NCBI GenBank assembly: GCA_015485455.1 | Contig: WFTN01000150.1 | Coordinates: forward strand, 1-26,596 | Direction of reading: 5' to 3' | From: Planctomycetota bacterium | Lineage (GTDB): Bacteria > Planctomycetota > GCA-002687715 > DRQF01 | Length of the DNA stretch: 26,596 bases | Shown: one piece after another, positions 11,599-19,167 of the stretch | How positions within the stretch are numbered: the stretch's first letter is position 1 | How the letters are laid out: each line of letters starts with the position of its first letter | Notes under the pieces: model-generated | Database searches by the model: none | The model's input: the letters and a program-made list of their open reading frames with translations, nothing else | What the model was told of the DNA's origin: nothing | Program-made: the position numbers and the translations under genes

Positions 11599-12708
11599 TT
11601 AGCCGTTGCGTGTCGTGACAGGCATCACAACATAAACGAAACCATCATCTCCAGTGATTTTGGCTGGCTGATTCGCCCGAGAGAAACCAATTTTGACAGC
11701 TTCCGCTTGCATCACCTTGAGGCCTTCCACCATGAAATCAGGATTGAATGCGATTTGCAGTTCATCTCCATCATAACCTGGAGCATCTAGCTCAATTTTT
11801 GCTTCTCCTGCATCCAGTGCTTGAGCTGAAAGTTCGGCCTTGCCATCCGCAACTCGCAATTTGACCGACCGCGTCTCTTGGCTTGTTAGTAGGGCAGCTT
11901 GCCGAAAAGCACGAATGAGATCTTCGCGGGGAAACTCTAAATTGATGGTGCAAGATTCGGGAATAACGGCTTTGTAGTTAGGAAAACTCCCTTCAACCAA
12001 GCGGGATGAGATTTCCGCTCGGGTTGTCTTGAGCATAATCTCATTGTCTTCCAAGGCGATGCGCACCACGTCATCCTCATCTCCCAGAACTTTTTCGAAA
12101 ACCGTTAGGGCACGCGATGGGACAATGTGGCCGGCGTCAACATCATCGGTATTGTCGATCTCTTCAACCTTCATTACCAAGCGCTTGCCGTCAGTGGCGA
12201 TCATGCGGGCCTGGTTGCCTGTGATGTCGAGCTTGGCCCCATTGAATGCAAACCGTGACTTTTCTTTTGCCACGGCGAAGTGCGTCTTCTTGATCAGTGT
12301 GACGAATTTGTCTCGGTCCAAACCAAATGCGTTCTCGCCGTTAAACTGAGGAATTGAAGGGTATTCTTCTGGATTCTCGCTTAGAAGCTGAAAAGAACTC
12401 TTTCCAGAGCGCAGACGCACTTTGCCTCCGATTTCTGCTTCGAAAGAAACGGTCTCGCTGGCGCACTCTTTCAAAATAGAGGCTACGCGAGTCGCAGGCA
12501 CCACAGCCTCCCCCGCCTCTTCGACTTCTTCCATGGGAACATGGAATCGAATACTCATTTCGAGATCGGTCCCCATGACCGTCAGCATGTCATTTGTGGC
12601 TAGAAGATGGACGTTAGTCAGAATTGGGCGAATAGCGCGGGGCGAAATGACCAACCCAACAACTTGAAAGGCTTCGAGAATGGCTTGGCGAGAAACTGTG
12701 AATTTCAT
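11599..12708 (-). CDS. dnaN: DNA polymerase III beta sliding clamp
   Basis: Forms the ring-shaped dimer that tethers replicative polymerase to DNA. The 369 residues are the normal length for three consecutive clamp folds of about 120 residues. Family features are the opening MKFTVSRQAILEAFQVVGLV, RPILTNVHLLAT near residues 26-37, TDGKRLVMK near 170 (third-strand signature) and the C-terminal YVVMPVTTRNG (equivalent of the MPMRL end). GAGG lies 7 bases before the ATG. It is the first gene of dnaN-dciA-gyrB, and about 860 bases of non-coding DNA separate it from dnaA, so it probably has its own promoter. TATGAT at 12792-12787 on the - strand is a possible -10, but its -35 (TGTAAA) is poor. Confidence 0.97.
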   Translation of the reverse strand: MKFTVSRQAILEAFQVVGLVISPRAIRPILTNVHLLATNDMLTVMGTDLEMSIRFHVPMEEVEEAGEAVVPATRVASILKECASETVSFEAEIGGKVRLRSGKSSFQLLSENPEEYPSIPQFNGENAFGLDRDKFVTLIKKTHFAVAKEKSRFAFNGAKLDITGNQARMIATDGKRLVMKVEEIDNTDDVDAGHIVPSRALTVFEKVLGDEDDVVRIALEDNEIMLKTTRAEISSRLVEGSFPNYKAVIPESCTINLEFPREDLIRAFRQAALLTSQETRSVKLRVADGKAELSAQALDAGEAKIELDAPGYDGDELQIAFNPDFMVEGLKVMQAEAVKIGFSRANQPAKITGDDGFVYVVMPVTTRNG

Positions 12709-13299
12709 TGTTGGCCTCTGCTGACGTTTTGGTCGTGCGAATATGCTGATTGAAGGTGGCTCACACGGCCTATCTTGAACTTACCTATCATAGTTGATTT
12801 GGGGGTCGATTTACAGCCCGCACCGTGGCTTTTGGTTGTTCATAAACCACGACAGGGTATGAAGTAATAGGGGTCACTTTGATCCTGTGAGCGAAACCGC
12901 AATTCCATCGTGCGATTCTCTGGTTTCTTGGCGTTTTTCTGGTCCCTCTGGTGATGAAATTTCGGTCGTCATGTCAAACTGAGGCCAGGGTATTTTTGGC
13001 TTCGAATCTCCCTCTTGTTGGCTCATAGGTAGGGTTGGCGCTGTGAAGTCGGATAGGCACCGAAGGCCATGGTGGAGTCTGGTGGCAAAGCGTGAGGTTT
13101 GTGGTGATGTTTGGCTCATTCACAATCCAAGAACCATAAGATGAGCAAGGAAACATGTAGAAAGGGTTTCTTGCTTTGTCAGTGGAATTGGCCAAGTTCG
13201 ACTTGTCCTTGGTGCTGAGAAATTCTTCTCAACCGAGCGTGACATTCAACAACGGCTTGCTGTCACAAAAAACACGCTCTCTTCTTCTTTCTCCACTTG

Positions 13300-13308
13300 T
13301 TTTCCACA
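13300..13308 (+). promoter_or_regulatory. DnaA-box-like site TTTTCCACA
   Basis: Matches the DnaA box consensus TTATCCACA at 8 of 9 positions. It lies within the dnaA-dnaN intergenic region. Confidence 0.5.
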
Positions 13309-13490
13309 GGATGATTCTGTTTTCCCTGGTTCGTTTGTTCATTCCGTGGCCACCCATAGCCACCATGTGTTGTATTTTAACCCGTTATTGCGACAGGGTT
13401 TGGGTTATTTTCTTGGGCACAACGGGGCCCCCGCTGCGGTTTATACAATTTGACGGATAAATTGGTGTATTTGGGTTTTCCAAAGATAGA

Positions 13491-13526
13491 GATAAAAGAA
13501 AAACATGGTCCTCAAACCATGTTTTC
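13491..13526 (-). terminator. Intrinsic terminator of dnaA
   Basis: An 11-bp perfect stem (13499-13509 with 13516-13526) and a 6-base loop. On the - strand it runs into TTTTCTTTTATCT. It starts 42 bases after the dnaA stop, so most dnaA transcripts should end before dnaN. Confidence 0.8.
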
Positions 13527-13532
13527 CCCGAG

Positions 13533-13541
13533 TTTTCCACA
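13533..13541 (+). promoter_or_regulatory. DnaA-box-like site TTTTCCACA
   Basis: A second copy of the same 9-mer, followed by the same GG as the first. It lies between the dnaA stop and its terminator. AT-rich sequence lies on both sides. Confidence 0.5.
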
Positions 13542-13567
13542 GGTTCATTAAACCTATATTGGCTGAT

Positions 13568-14968
13568 CTATATCTTGAGTTGTCGGCTCATATCCTCGAC
13601 AACATCCCGAAGCTCTGGATCTGTATTGACGCGCTTGGTGATCTTGTCGTCCGCATAAAGGACGGTGGAGTGGTCCCGGCCTCCGAAGTAGCCCCCAATT
13701 TCGGTTAAGGAAAGAGGGGTGTGTTTTCTGGCTAAATGCATACAGATTTGACGTGGCAGCGTGATGGAGTGAAAGCGCTTTTTTGATTGAAGATCGGAAA
13801 GTCGGACATTGTAGTGATCCGTAACGACTTCAATGATGTCATCCATGGTGATTCTTCGTTTAACCGCCCCCAATAGATCACTCAGGACGCGACGAGCCAC
13901 TTCTACCGTCACGGGCTCTTGCATGATTCGAGAATATCCAGCAAGGCGGGTGATAGCCCCCTCTAATTCACGGATGCTTCCTTTCAGCGTTCCGGCCAAC
14001 AAGTCAACCACATCGTCTGAGAGATCCATACCCTCTCGTGTGCAGCATTTGCGAATAATCCCCATCCTCATCTCAAAGACAGGAGGTTCAACTTCACAAA
14101 CAAGACCCCACTTAAATCGAGATACCAAACGCTCTTCTAAGGTTGGGATATCTCTTGGGGGGCTATCGGAGGACAGAATGATCTGTTTTTGCTCGTTGTA
14201 GAGAAAATTGAAGGTATGAAAGAACTCTTCTTGGGTGTGGTCTTTGTTTGCAAGAAAGTGAATGTCATCAATCATGAGGACATCCAGGTCTCGATATCGT
14301 TGGCGAAATGCATTGATTTCGTTTTTTTCGAGAGCGGAAATAAACTCGTTGATGAATTGTTCGCAGGGAACATATTCCATCCGAATCCCTGGGCTACGAG
14401 CCAAAATCTCGTGACTAATGCCTTGGAGGAGGTGGGTTTTCCCTAATCCAAGACCTCCGTGGACAAAAAGTGGGTTATAAACTTTTCCAGGGTTCTCAAT
14501 CACCGCTAAGGCCGCGGCATGCCCCATACGATTGCTGGCACCAACAATAAAATTGTCAAGGGTGTAGTCTGGATTGAGGTGTTTTTTGAGATTCGACGAA
14601 TCACTCATCCGTGGTGGCGATGACTTCTCTATCTTGGGGGCTGTATAATCGCCAGCCTGAGGATTCGTGATGTTTGTTTCGAGTTGTTTTTGTTCTTCGG
14701 TTCTCAGGTTCTCATCGATTAAGAACTCGATCTTGAGCTTCTGGCCCGCCGCAACCGTAGTCACTGCTGTCTGAAGCACGGGCATATATTGCTTCGTGAG
14801 CCAGGCGGAATAAAAGGTATTAGGAACGGCTACAAGAATTCGAGAATCACTTAGCTCTTCACACTGGGTTTGAGCAAACCAGGTCTCAAATTGATTGCGT
14901 GAGACTTGTTGTCGAATTTCGTCAAGGACTTCGCCCCAGAATACCGCTGTTTCGCCAGTTCTTGGCAT
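13568..14968 (-). CDS. dnaA: Chromosomal replication initiator protein DnaA
   Basis: Binds DnaA boxes at oriC, opens the DNA and recruits helicase. The 466 residues have the usual four domains. Domain I (1-85) contains NQFETWFAQTQ and VPNTFYSAWL. A variable linker follows (85-130). The AAA+ domain III (about 131-345) starts at NPDYTLDNFIVGASNRM. Its Walker A is GGLGLGKT (171-178) and its Walker B is VLMIDDIHFLA (230-240). The DNA-binding domain IV contains PRQICMHLARKHTPLSLTEIG and the signature GGRDHSTVLYADDKI. AGGGG lies about 6 bases before the ATG. It is transcribed alone from a promoter near 15050 to a terminator 42 bases after the stop. Confidence 0.98.
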   Translation of the reverse strand: MPRTGETAVFWGEVLDEIRQQVSRNQFETWFAQTQCEELSDSRILVAVPNTFYSAWLTKQYMPVLQTAVTTVAAGQKLKIEFLIDENLRTEEQKQLETNITNPQAGDYTAPKIEKSSPPRMSDSSNLKKHLNPDYTLDNFIVGASNRMGHAAALAVIENPGKVYNPLFVHGGLGLGKTHLLQGISHEILARSPGIRMEYVPCEQFINEFISALEKNEINAFRQRYRDLDVLMIDDIHFLANKDHTQEEFFHTFNFLYNEQKQIILSSDSPPRDIPTLEERLVSRFKWGLVCEVEPPVFEMRMGIIRKCCTREGMDLSDDVVDLLAGTLKGSIRELEGAITRLAGYSRIMQEPVTVEVARRVLSDLLGAVKRRITMDDIIEVVTDHYNVRLSDLQSKKRFHSITLPRQICMHLARKHTPLSLTEIGGYFGGRDHSTVLYADDKITKRVNTDPELRDVVEDMSRQLKI

Positions 14969-15047
14969 TAGACACCCCTACACCCCGTCAAGCAGGATGT
15001 TCAAAAGCAATCGTTGAGTCTTGATAGCGTTGTTGGCACCGACGAAC

Positions 15048-15076
15048 TTAACAGAGCGCGCATGCTCAGGTGTCAA
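15048..15076 (-). promoter_or_regulatory. Candidate dnaA promoter
   Basis: On the - strand, a perfect -35 TTGACA (15076-15071), a 17-base spacer, then TGTTAA (15053-15048) as a weak -10. It would give a leader of about 70 bases before the dnaA ATG. Confidence 0.4.
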
Positions 15077-15081
15077 ATTCG

Positions 15082-15113
15082 AACTCTGAAAAATCTTGTT
15101 TTCAATCAGAGTT
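15082..15113. repeat. Inverted repeat just upstream of the dnaA promoter
   Basis: AACTCTGA (15082-15089) pairs with TCAGAGTT (15106-15113). A second, mutually exclusive pairing (TGAAAA with TTTTCA) lies inside it. It abuts the upstream side of the putative -35, so it could be an operator or simply DNA structure. Confidence 0.4.
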
Positions 15114-15365
15114 TCTTTGTGGTGTTTTCATCTTTCACCCCCGTGGTGAGGGCAGACTATAGGTGTAGAAAAGACTATCGTCAATTCGATTTTGTCCCCC
15201 CCTGGGTCGTCCTTATTGTCGTCATAAATTCTTCCCTATCTTGTTGCCTTGAAACCATGGTTTCGCGTGATTTCGACGGTCGAAGAAAAGTTATGGCACG
15301 GTAGTTGAGCTAGTCTCTGACAGTTCGAAAAACAGTCGTTTGTGCTCTCAGATATGAGTGTTTTC

Positions 15366-16502
15366 TTACTGCCCTTTGATGGCAATTTCTTCCAGAGCTG
15401 AAATAAGTCTGTCGACCTCTGCTTTGGAATTACGATGGGACAGGGAAACTCGAATTGATGAGAGGTTTTCATCCAAAGATAACCCCATGGCTGCAAGTAC
15501 ATGAGAGGGCTCTAAGGAACCACTTGAGCAGGCACTGCCAACGCTGACCGCTATGCCTTTGAGATCAAGCTTCATCAGCAGGATCTCCCCTGATTGGCCC
15601 TGGAGCCTTAAATTGAGAGTTCCAGGCCATTTGCTCTTGGTATCTCCATTGACCATAAAAGGGACTTTTTTTTCTTCTAACCCTTGGAGAATTTTCTTGC
15701 TGAGTTCGGCAATACAAAGAAGTCGATGGTCCATTTCTTCAACAGCAAGATCAAGTGCTTTTGCCATACCAGAAATAAGAGCTACAGCTTCCGTGCCGGC
15801 CCGTTTTTCTCGTTCCTGATCTCCTCCTAAAATCATTGGGCTCAAGATGGCATTTTGACACGAATACAAAGCTCCTATTCCTTGGGGGCCATGGAACTTG
15901 TGGGCAGACATGGTGAGGTAGGTTACCGGGAATTCGCCCAGGTCAATGGGAATCCGTCCTACCGCCTGAACAGCATCACAATGCAAGGGAATTTCAGCTT
16001 CTTCGCAGGCCCTTCCCCATTCATGAATAGGCTGGGTAGTACCAGTCTCATTGTTAACCCACATGAGGCTGGCGAAGGCGACTTGACTCGTCAAAAGTTC
16101 TTTAGCTTGATCGATCAATAGGACGCCATGGGAGTCCAGAGGGAGCCAAATGAGCTCAAAACCCTCCTTTTCTAAGGATCGGCATGGCTTTAAGACCGAT
16201 GGGTGTTCCGATGGGCTCACAAGGATTTGGCGTTTTTCTGCTGGAGCATTACGACCCAAAGTTAGGAGAGCCAAGTTGTTCGCCTCTGTAGCTCCTGAAA
16301 CAAAGATTATTTCACTTGGAATTACTCCAAGATGCCCGCTGATTCTTGTTCGAGCGGATTCAATTATCCTACGCTGTTCTCGACCAAACGCATGTAAGGC
16401 ACTGGGATTCCCTGGGTTAGCGCTTAGAACTCGGACGATCTCATCGATAACGCGATTATCAATCTGGGTGCTAGCGTTGTTGTCGAAATAAATATGCTTC
16501 AC
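15366..16502 (-). CDS. Cysteine desulfurase, IscS/NifS type
   Basis: A PLP enzyme that takes sulfur from cysteine to form an enzyme persulfide and alanine, feeding Fe-S clusters, tRNA thiolation and cofactors. The 378 residues match the family. Features are YFDNNAST at the N terminus, SGATEANNLAL near 69-79, the PLP-binding HCDAVQAVG (Asp177, Gln180), Schiff-base lysine K202 in SAHKFHGP, and catalytic Cys325 in SACSSGSLEPSHVL. That last motif is typical of class I (IscS/NifS) rather than SufS. The start is GTG at 16502 with a poor ribosome-binding site. No iscU, nifU or tRNA-thiolation gene is adjacent, so the acceptor is unknown. It diverges from mglA. Confidence 0.95.
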   Translation of the reverse strand: MKHIYFDNNASTQIDNRVIDEIVRVLSANPGNPSALHAFGREQRRIIESARTRISGHLGVIPSEIIFVSGATEANNLALLTLGRNAPAEKRQILVSPSEHPSVLKPCRSLEKEGFELIWLPLDSHGVLLIDQAKELLTSQVAFASLMWVNNETGTTQPIHEWGRACEEAEIPLHCDAVQAVGRIPIDLGEFPVTYLTMSAHKFHGPQGIGALYSCQNAILSPMILGGDQEREKRAGTEAVALISGMAKALDLAVEEMDHRLLCIAELSKKILQGLEEKKVPFMVNGDTKSKWPGTLNLRLQGQSGEILLMKLDLKGIAVSVGSACSSGSLEPSHVLAAMGLSLDENLSSIRVSLSHRNSKAEVDRLISALEEIAIKGQ

Positions 16503-16527
16503 TACTTTTCTGACCTATTACAGGCGA

Positions 16528-16556
16528 TTCACTCTTCTGCCGAACATAGATATAGC
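16528..16556 (+). promoter_or_regulatory. Candidate mglA promoter
   Basis: TTCACT (16528-16533), a 17-base spacer, then TATAGC (16551-16556). The expected transcript start is near 16563, which gives a leader of about 40 bases for the start at 16603 and almost none for the ATG at 16564. Confidence 0.35.
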
Positions 16557-16602
16557 GGTTCCCATGGAAGAACCATACTTAGTCCAGAATCAAGCGAAGA
16601 TT

Positions 16603-17265
16603 ATGAGCATTGTCAACACCAGAGATAAGACGATTAACACGAAAATCGTTTACTACGGACCGGGTTTAGGGGGCAAGACAACCAGCCTGAATCATGTTCA
16701 TAGCGTTTTGGATCCTGAAAATCGCGTGAAGATGGTGTCTCTAAAAACAGATGAAGAGAGAACTCTTTTCTTCGATTTTTTGCCGATCGACTTGGGTGTT
16801 CTCGGCGGCTACAAAGTCAAGATTCAAGGATTCACTGTTCCTGGCCAAGTCAAATACAACCTGACGCGCAAGTACGTCCTTATGGGAGCTGATGCTGTTG
16901 TTTTCGTTGCAGATTCGAATGCTTCTCGTATTGAGGAGAATCAAAATAGTCTGTCGAATTTAGCTCAGAATTTAGAGTCCAATGGGCTTGATATCGAAAA
17001 GATGCCCCTCGTTATTCAATTCAATAAACGTGATTTGGATAACGCTATGAGCATCGAAGAAATGACGCGTGCCCTTATCAATGGTGATACAAAGTACTTT
17101 GCTACCAATGCCCAAACAGGAGAAGGTGTCTTTGATGCCTTCGTTGAATCTTCTAGTCAGATGATCGAATCTGTGGGCAAGAAATATCAATTGGAATCAT
17201 CTGAAAGCGATTTGAATACATTGACCAGAAATTTATTGATGGGTTATGTCGCTTCAACATTTTGA
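16603..17265 (+). CDS. mglA: MglA-family Ras-like small GTPase
   Basis: A polarity or motility-control GTPase of the MglA family. It aligns well with Myxococcus MglA from the first residues (here MSIVNTRDKTINTKIVYYGP). The P loop is GPGLGGKTT, followed by SLKTDEERTLFFDFLPIDLG. The switch region is TVPGQVKYNLTRKYVL, the strand before the base-recognition motif is VVFVADSN, and the guanine-recognition motif is FNKRD. The 220 residues slightly exceed the usual 195 because of a C-terminal tail. I chose the ATG at 16603 because it gives the family N terminus; the ATG at 16564 would add 13 residues. The usual partner MglB is not in the window. The 3' end overlaps convergent bshA by 22 bases. Confidence 0.9.
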   Translation: MSIVNTRDKTINTKIVYYGPGLGGKTTSLNHVHSVLDPENRVKMVSLKTDEERTLFFDFLPIDLGVLGGYKVKIQGFTVPGQVKYNLTRKYVLMGADAVVFVADSNASRIEENQNSLSNLAQNLESNGLDIEKMPLVIQFNKRDLDNAMSIEEMTRALINGDTKYFATNAQTGEGVFDAFVESSSQMIESVGKKYQLESSESDLNTLTRNLLMGYVASTF

Positions 17266-18419
17266 TCGCAAAACATATCATCTTCGTCTGAAAGTAATTC
17301 ATAATAATAGTCCAGATAAGCTGGAACAACATCTTGAATTGAAAATCGATTCACGGCTTCATGTCTTGCATTTTTACCCATTCGTTTTAATGCATCTGGA
17401 TCGGTAACTAATTCTTGAATTGCAAGCGCAAAGCCTTGTATGTCACCAATAGAAACCAATTTTCCTGAAACGCCATCTTGAATAACTTCCGGGAGCCCTC
17501 CTGAATTTGTTGCGATAACCGGCACGCCACAAGCCATCGCTTCCAATGCTGATAGGCCAAACGATTCAAATTCTGAAGGCAAGAGAAAGATATCAGCGCA
17601 AGGAATAATCTGTTCCACACTGTCTTGAAGGCCAAGAAAATTGATTTGCTCTGCTACTTTCAATTGCCGAGCTAATAATTCGGCTGCTGCTTTATCTGGC
17701 CCATCTCCCACCATAATGAGTCGAGCGGAAACCCCGTTATTCTTAAGCTCCACCATGACGTGAACTAGATCATTGACACGCTTGACCGGACGAAAATTAG
17801 AAACGTGGATGAGAATGACTTCATCATCACAACAGAGTTTTGCAGCTTCAGGGCAAACAGATGCCGAGAAGCGATTTAAGTCAACAAAGTTCGGGATCAC
17901 ACGGATCTCACAAGTTGTTCCCACACTTCGATAAGTTTCGTTCTTAAGATATTGAGAAACCGCCGTGACACCGTCTGCTTCTTCCAAAGAGAATTGAACC
18001 ACACGACGATATGAGGGATCGTTTCCTACAACGGTAATATCGGTGCCATGAAGTGTGGATATCACTTTAACGTCTTGATCAATCAACATCTGTTTTGCCA
18101 AATTTGCACTGACAAGATGTGGAATTGCATAATGAACATGAAGAACTTCTAGATCATGAAGTTCACATACCTCTGCCATCGTTGTAGCGAGCGCCAAAGC
18201 ATAGGGTGGATACTTAAATAATGGATAATCTTGAACACCGACTTGGTGATAGATGATGTTACTATGAAATTCTTTAAGTCGGAAAGGGGACTCATAAGAG
18301 AGAAAATGGATTTCATGTCCTCTATCAGCGAGTGCAATTCCAAGTTCTGTTGCTAAGGCTCCACTCCCACCATACGTTGGATAGCAGGCGATACCGATTC
18401 TGAGTAATGGACTATTCAT
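17244..18419 (-). CDS. bshA: N-acetyl-alpha-D-glucosaminyl L-malate synthase BshA
   Basis: First enzyme of bacillithiol synthesis. It transfers GlcNAc from UDP-GlcNAc to L-malate in the cytoplasm. The 391-residue GT-B glycosyltransferase matches BshA of Bacillus along its length. Matching segments are RIGIACYPTYGGSGALATELG, HEIHFLSYESPFRL, FKYPPYALALA, HVHYAIPHLVSANLAKQML and STLHGTDITVVGNDPS. The C-terminal half carries HVSNFRPVKRV and ESFGLSALEAMACGVPVIA. Its ATG overlaps the bshB1 stop by 4 bases (ATGA), so the two are translationally coupled. It is the last gene of the operon; its final 22 bases overlap the end of mglA, and no terminator hairpin is visible. Confidence 0.96.
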   Translation of the reverse strand: MNSPLLRIGIACYPTYGGSGALATELGIALADRGHEIHFLSYESPFRLKEFHSNIIYHQVGVQDYPLFKYPPYALALATTMAEVCELHDLEVLHVHYAIPHLVSANLAKQMLIDQDVKVISTLHGTDITVVGNDPSYRRVVQFSLEEADGVTAVSQYLKNETYRSVGTTCEIRVIPNFVDLNRFSASVCPEAAKLCCDDEVILIHVSNFRPVKRVNDLVHVMVELKNNGVSARLIMVGDGPDKAAAELLARQLKVAEQINFLGLQDSVEQIIPCADIFLLPSEFESFGLSALEAMACGVPVIATNSGGLPEVIQDGVSGKLVSIGDIQGFALAIQELVTDPDALKRMGKNARHEAVNRFSIQDVVPAYLDYYYELLSDEDDMFCDQNVEAT

Positions 18420-19156
18420 TGGTTTTTGTATTTGCCGAAACCGGAGAAAAGGTTGAAGGGATTCTTGAATGGAATTGGACCATCAATATAGAATGGTTCA
18501 CCATACTTGGCACCAACATGGTGCCCCCAATAGGAAGCTCGACCCTCCCACCACTGCCAGAAATTTTCGCTCGAGATGAAAGTCTGTCGTTCTGTTGATG
18601 CTTCTTGATGGAACTGTGATTTATAGGCCAGAGCGGCTTCTTTCTTTGCTTGAAGTTCCTCGGAAATATCAACGACAATAGAAACATTCATGGGTGTATG
18701 TGACATGTAATAGAAGATTGACCGAGCACGCCATGGAGATTGGTCTGTTTCAATGCGTTCTAAGCCAGCAAGAAAATTGGCTTTCTTCACTATGTCCCCA
18801 GTTGCTGCATGGTCAGGATGTAAGTCTTGCCAAAATGGAGCCAGAATGATTTGAGGTTGATAAGTACGAATCATCCGTACAACACTCATTTTTGATTCTT
18901 TGTTGGTTGTTACATATCCATCTTCGAGATGAAGAAAAGAAAGGTGATCAACATATAATCTCTTTGCTGCCAATTTTGCTTCTTGGATTCGAATTTCAGG
19001 GCTTCCCCTGGTACCCATCTCACCATCCGTGAGATGACAAATAGCAACTGCTAATCCTTGGGATCTTGCTTTGAGAATTGTTCCACCGGCGTTCAATTCG
19101 ACATCATCAGGATGTGCGCCAATCGCAAGAAGATGGCAAGGTTGAGGAGTTAACAT
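18416..19156 (-). CDS. bshB1: Bacillithiol biosynthesis deacetylase BshB1
   Basis: Removes the acetyl group from GlcNAc-malate to give GlcN-malate, step two of bacillithiol synthesis. It is a Zn-dependent PIG-L/LmbE-family protein of 246 residues. The metal site is AHPDDVE (His15, Asp18) with HPDH (His113 to His116). Further signatures are HLTDGEMGTRGSPEIR and, at the C terminus, GAKYGEPFYIDGPIP, typical of BshB1 rather than other LmbE deacetylases. I chose the ATG at 19156, 12 bases after the bshC stop, because the family starts shortly before HPDD; an ATG at 19219 would add 21 residues overlapping bshC. Confidence 0.94.
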   Translation of the reverse strand: MLTPQPCHLLAIGAHPDDVELNAGGTILKARSQGLAVAICHLTDGEMGTRGSPEIRIQEAKLAAKRLYVDHLSFLHLEDGYVTTNKESKMSVVRMIRTYQPQIILAPFWQDLHPDHAATGDIVKKANFLAGLERIETDQSPWRARSIFYYMSHTPMNVSIVVDISEELQAKKEAALAYKSQFHQEASTERQTFISSENFWQWWEGRASYWGHHVGAKYGEPFYIDGPIPFKNPFNLFSGFGKYKNQ

Positions 19157-19167
19157 GAAGTGTTCTC

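Larger units (their letters stand above)
12709..13567. other. dnaA-dnaN intergenic region, candidate replication origin
   Basis: 859 bases without a convincing gene between dnaA and dnaN, a common place for oriC. It holds two TTTTCCACA DnaA-box-like sites on the + strand (13300-13308, 13533-13541). A GC-rich palindrome (CGGGGCCCCCG near 13415-13430) is followed by an AT-rich stretch (about 13439-13500) with the inverted repeat CAATTT/AAATTG (13447-13452, 13460-13465). It also holds the dnaA terminator and a possible dnaN promoter. Two boxes are few for an origin, and no clear DnaA-trio was recognised. The short reading frames here (for example 12874-13119 on -) show no recognisable family. 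Confidence 0.4.
14969..15365. other. Intergenic region upstream of dnaA
   Basis: 397 bases without a gene between dnaA and the cysteine desulfurase, both on -. It holds a likely dnaA promoter (15048-15076), an inverted repeat (15082-15113) and a single-mismatch TTTTCTACA variant of the DnaA-box-like 9-mer on - at 15172-15164. No clear terminator for the desulfurase was found, and no TTATCCACA box. Confidence 0.6.

Noticed and set aside
12874..13119. 81-codon frame on - between dnaA and dnaN
   Set aside because: No recognisable family, Ser/Thr/Pro-rich random-looking product, poor ribosome-binding site, and it lies in the candidate origin region.
13195..13215. GTTCGACTT resembling a tRNA T-loop
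   Set aside because: No acceptor stem, anticodon arm or D arm could be folded around it.
13176..13460. 94-codon frame on + in the dnaA-dnaN gap
   Set aside because: It covers a DnaA box and a GC palindrome, opposes both neighbours and looks like chance coding.
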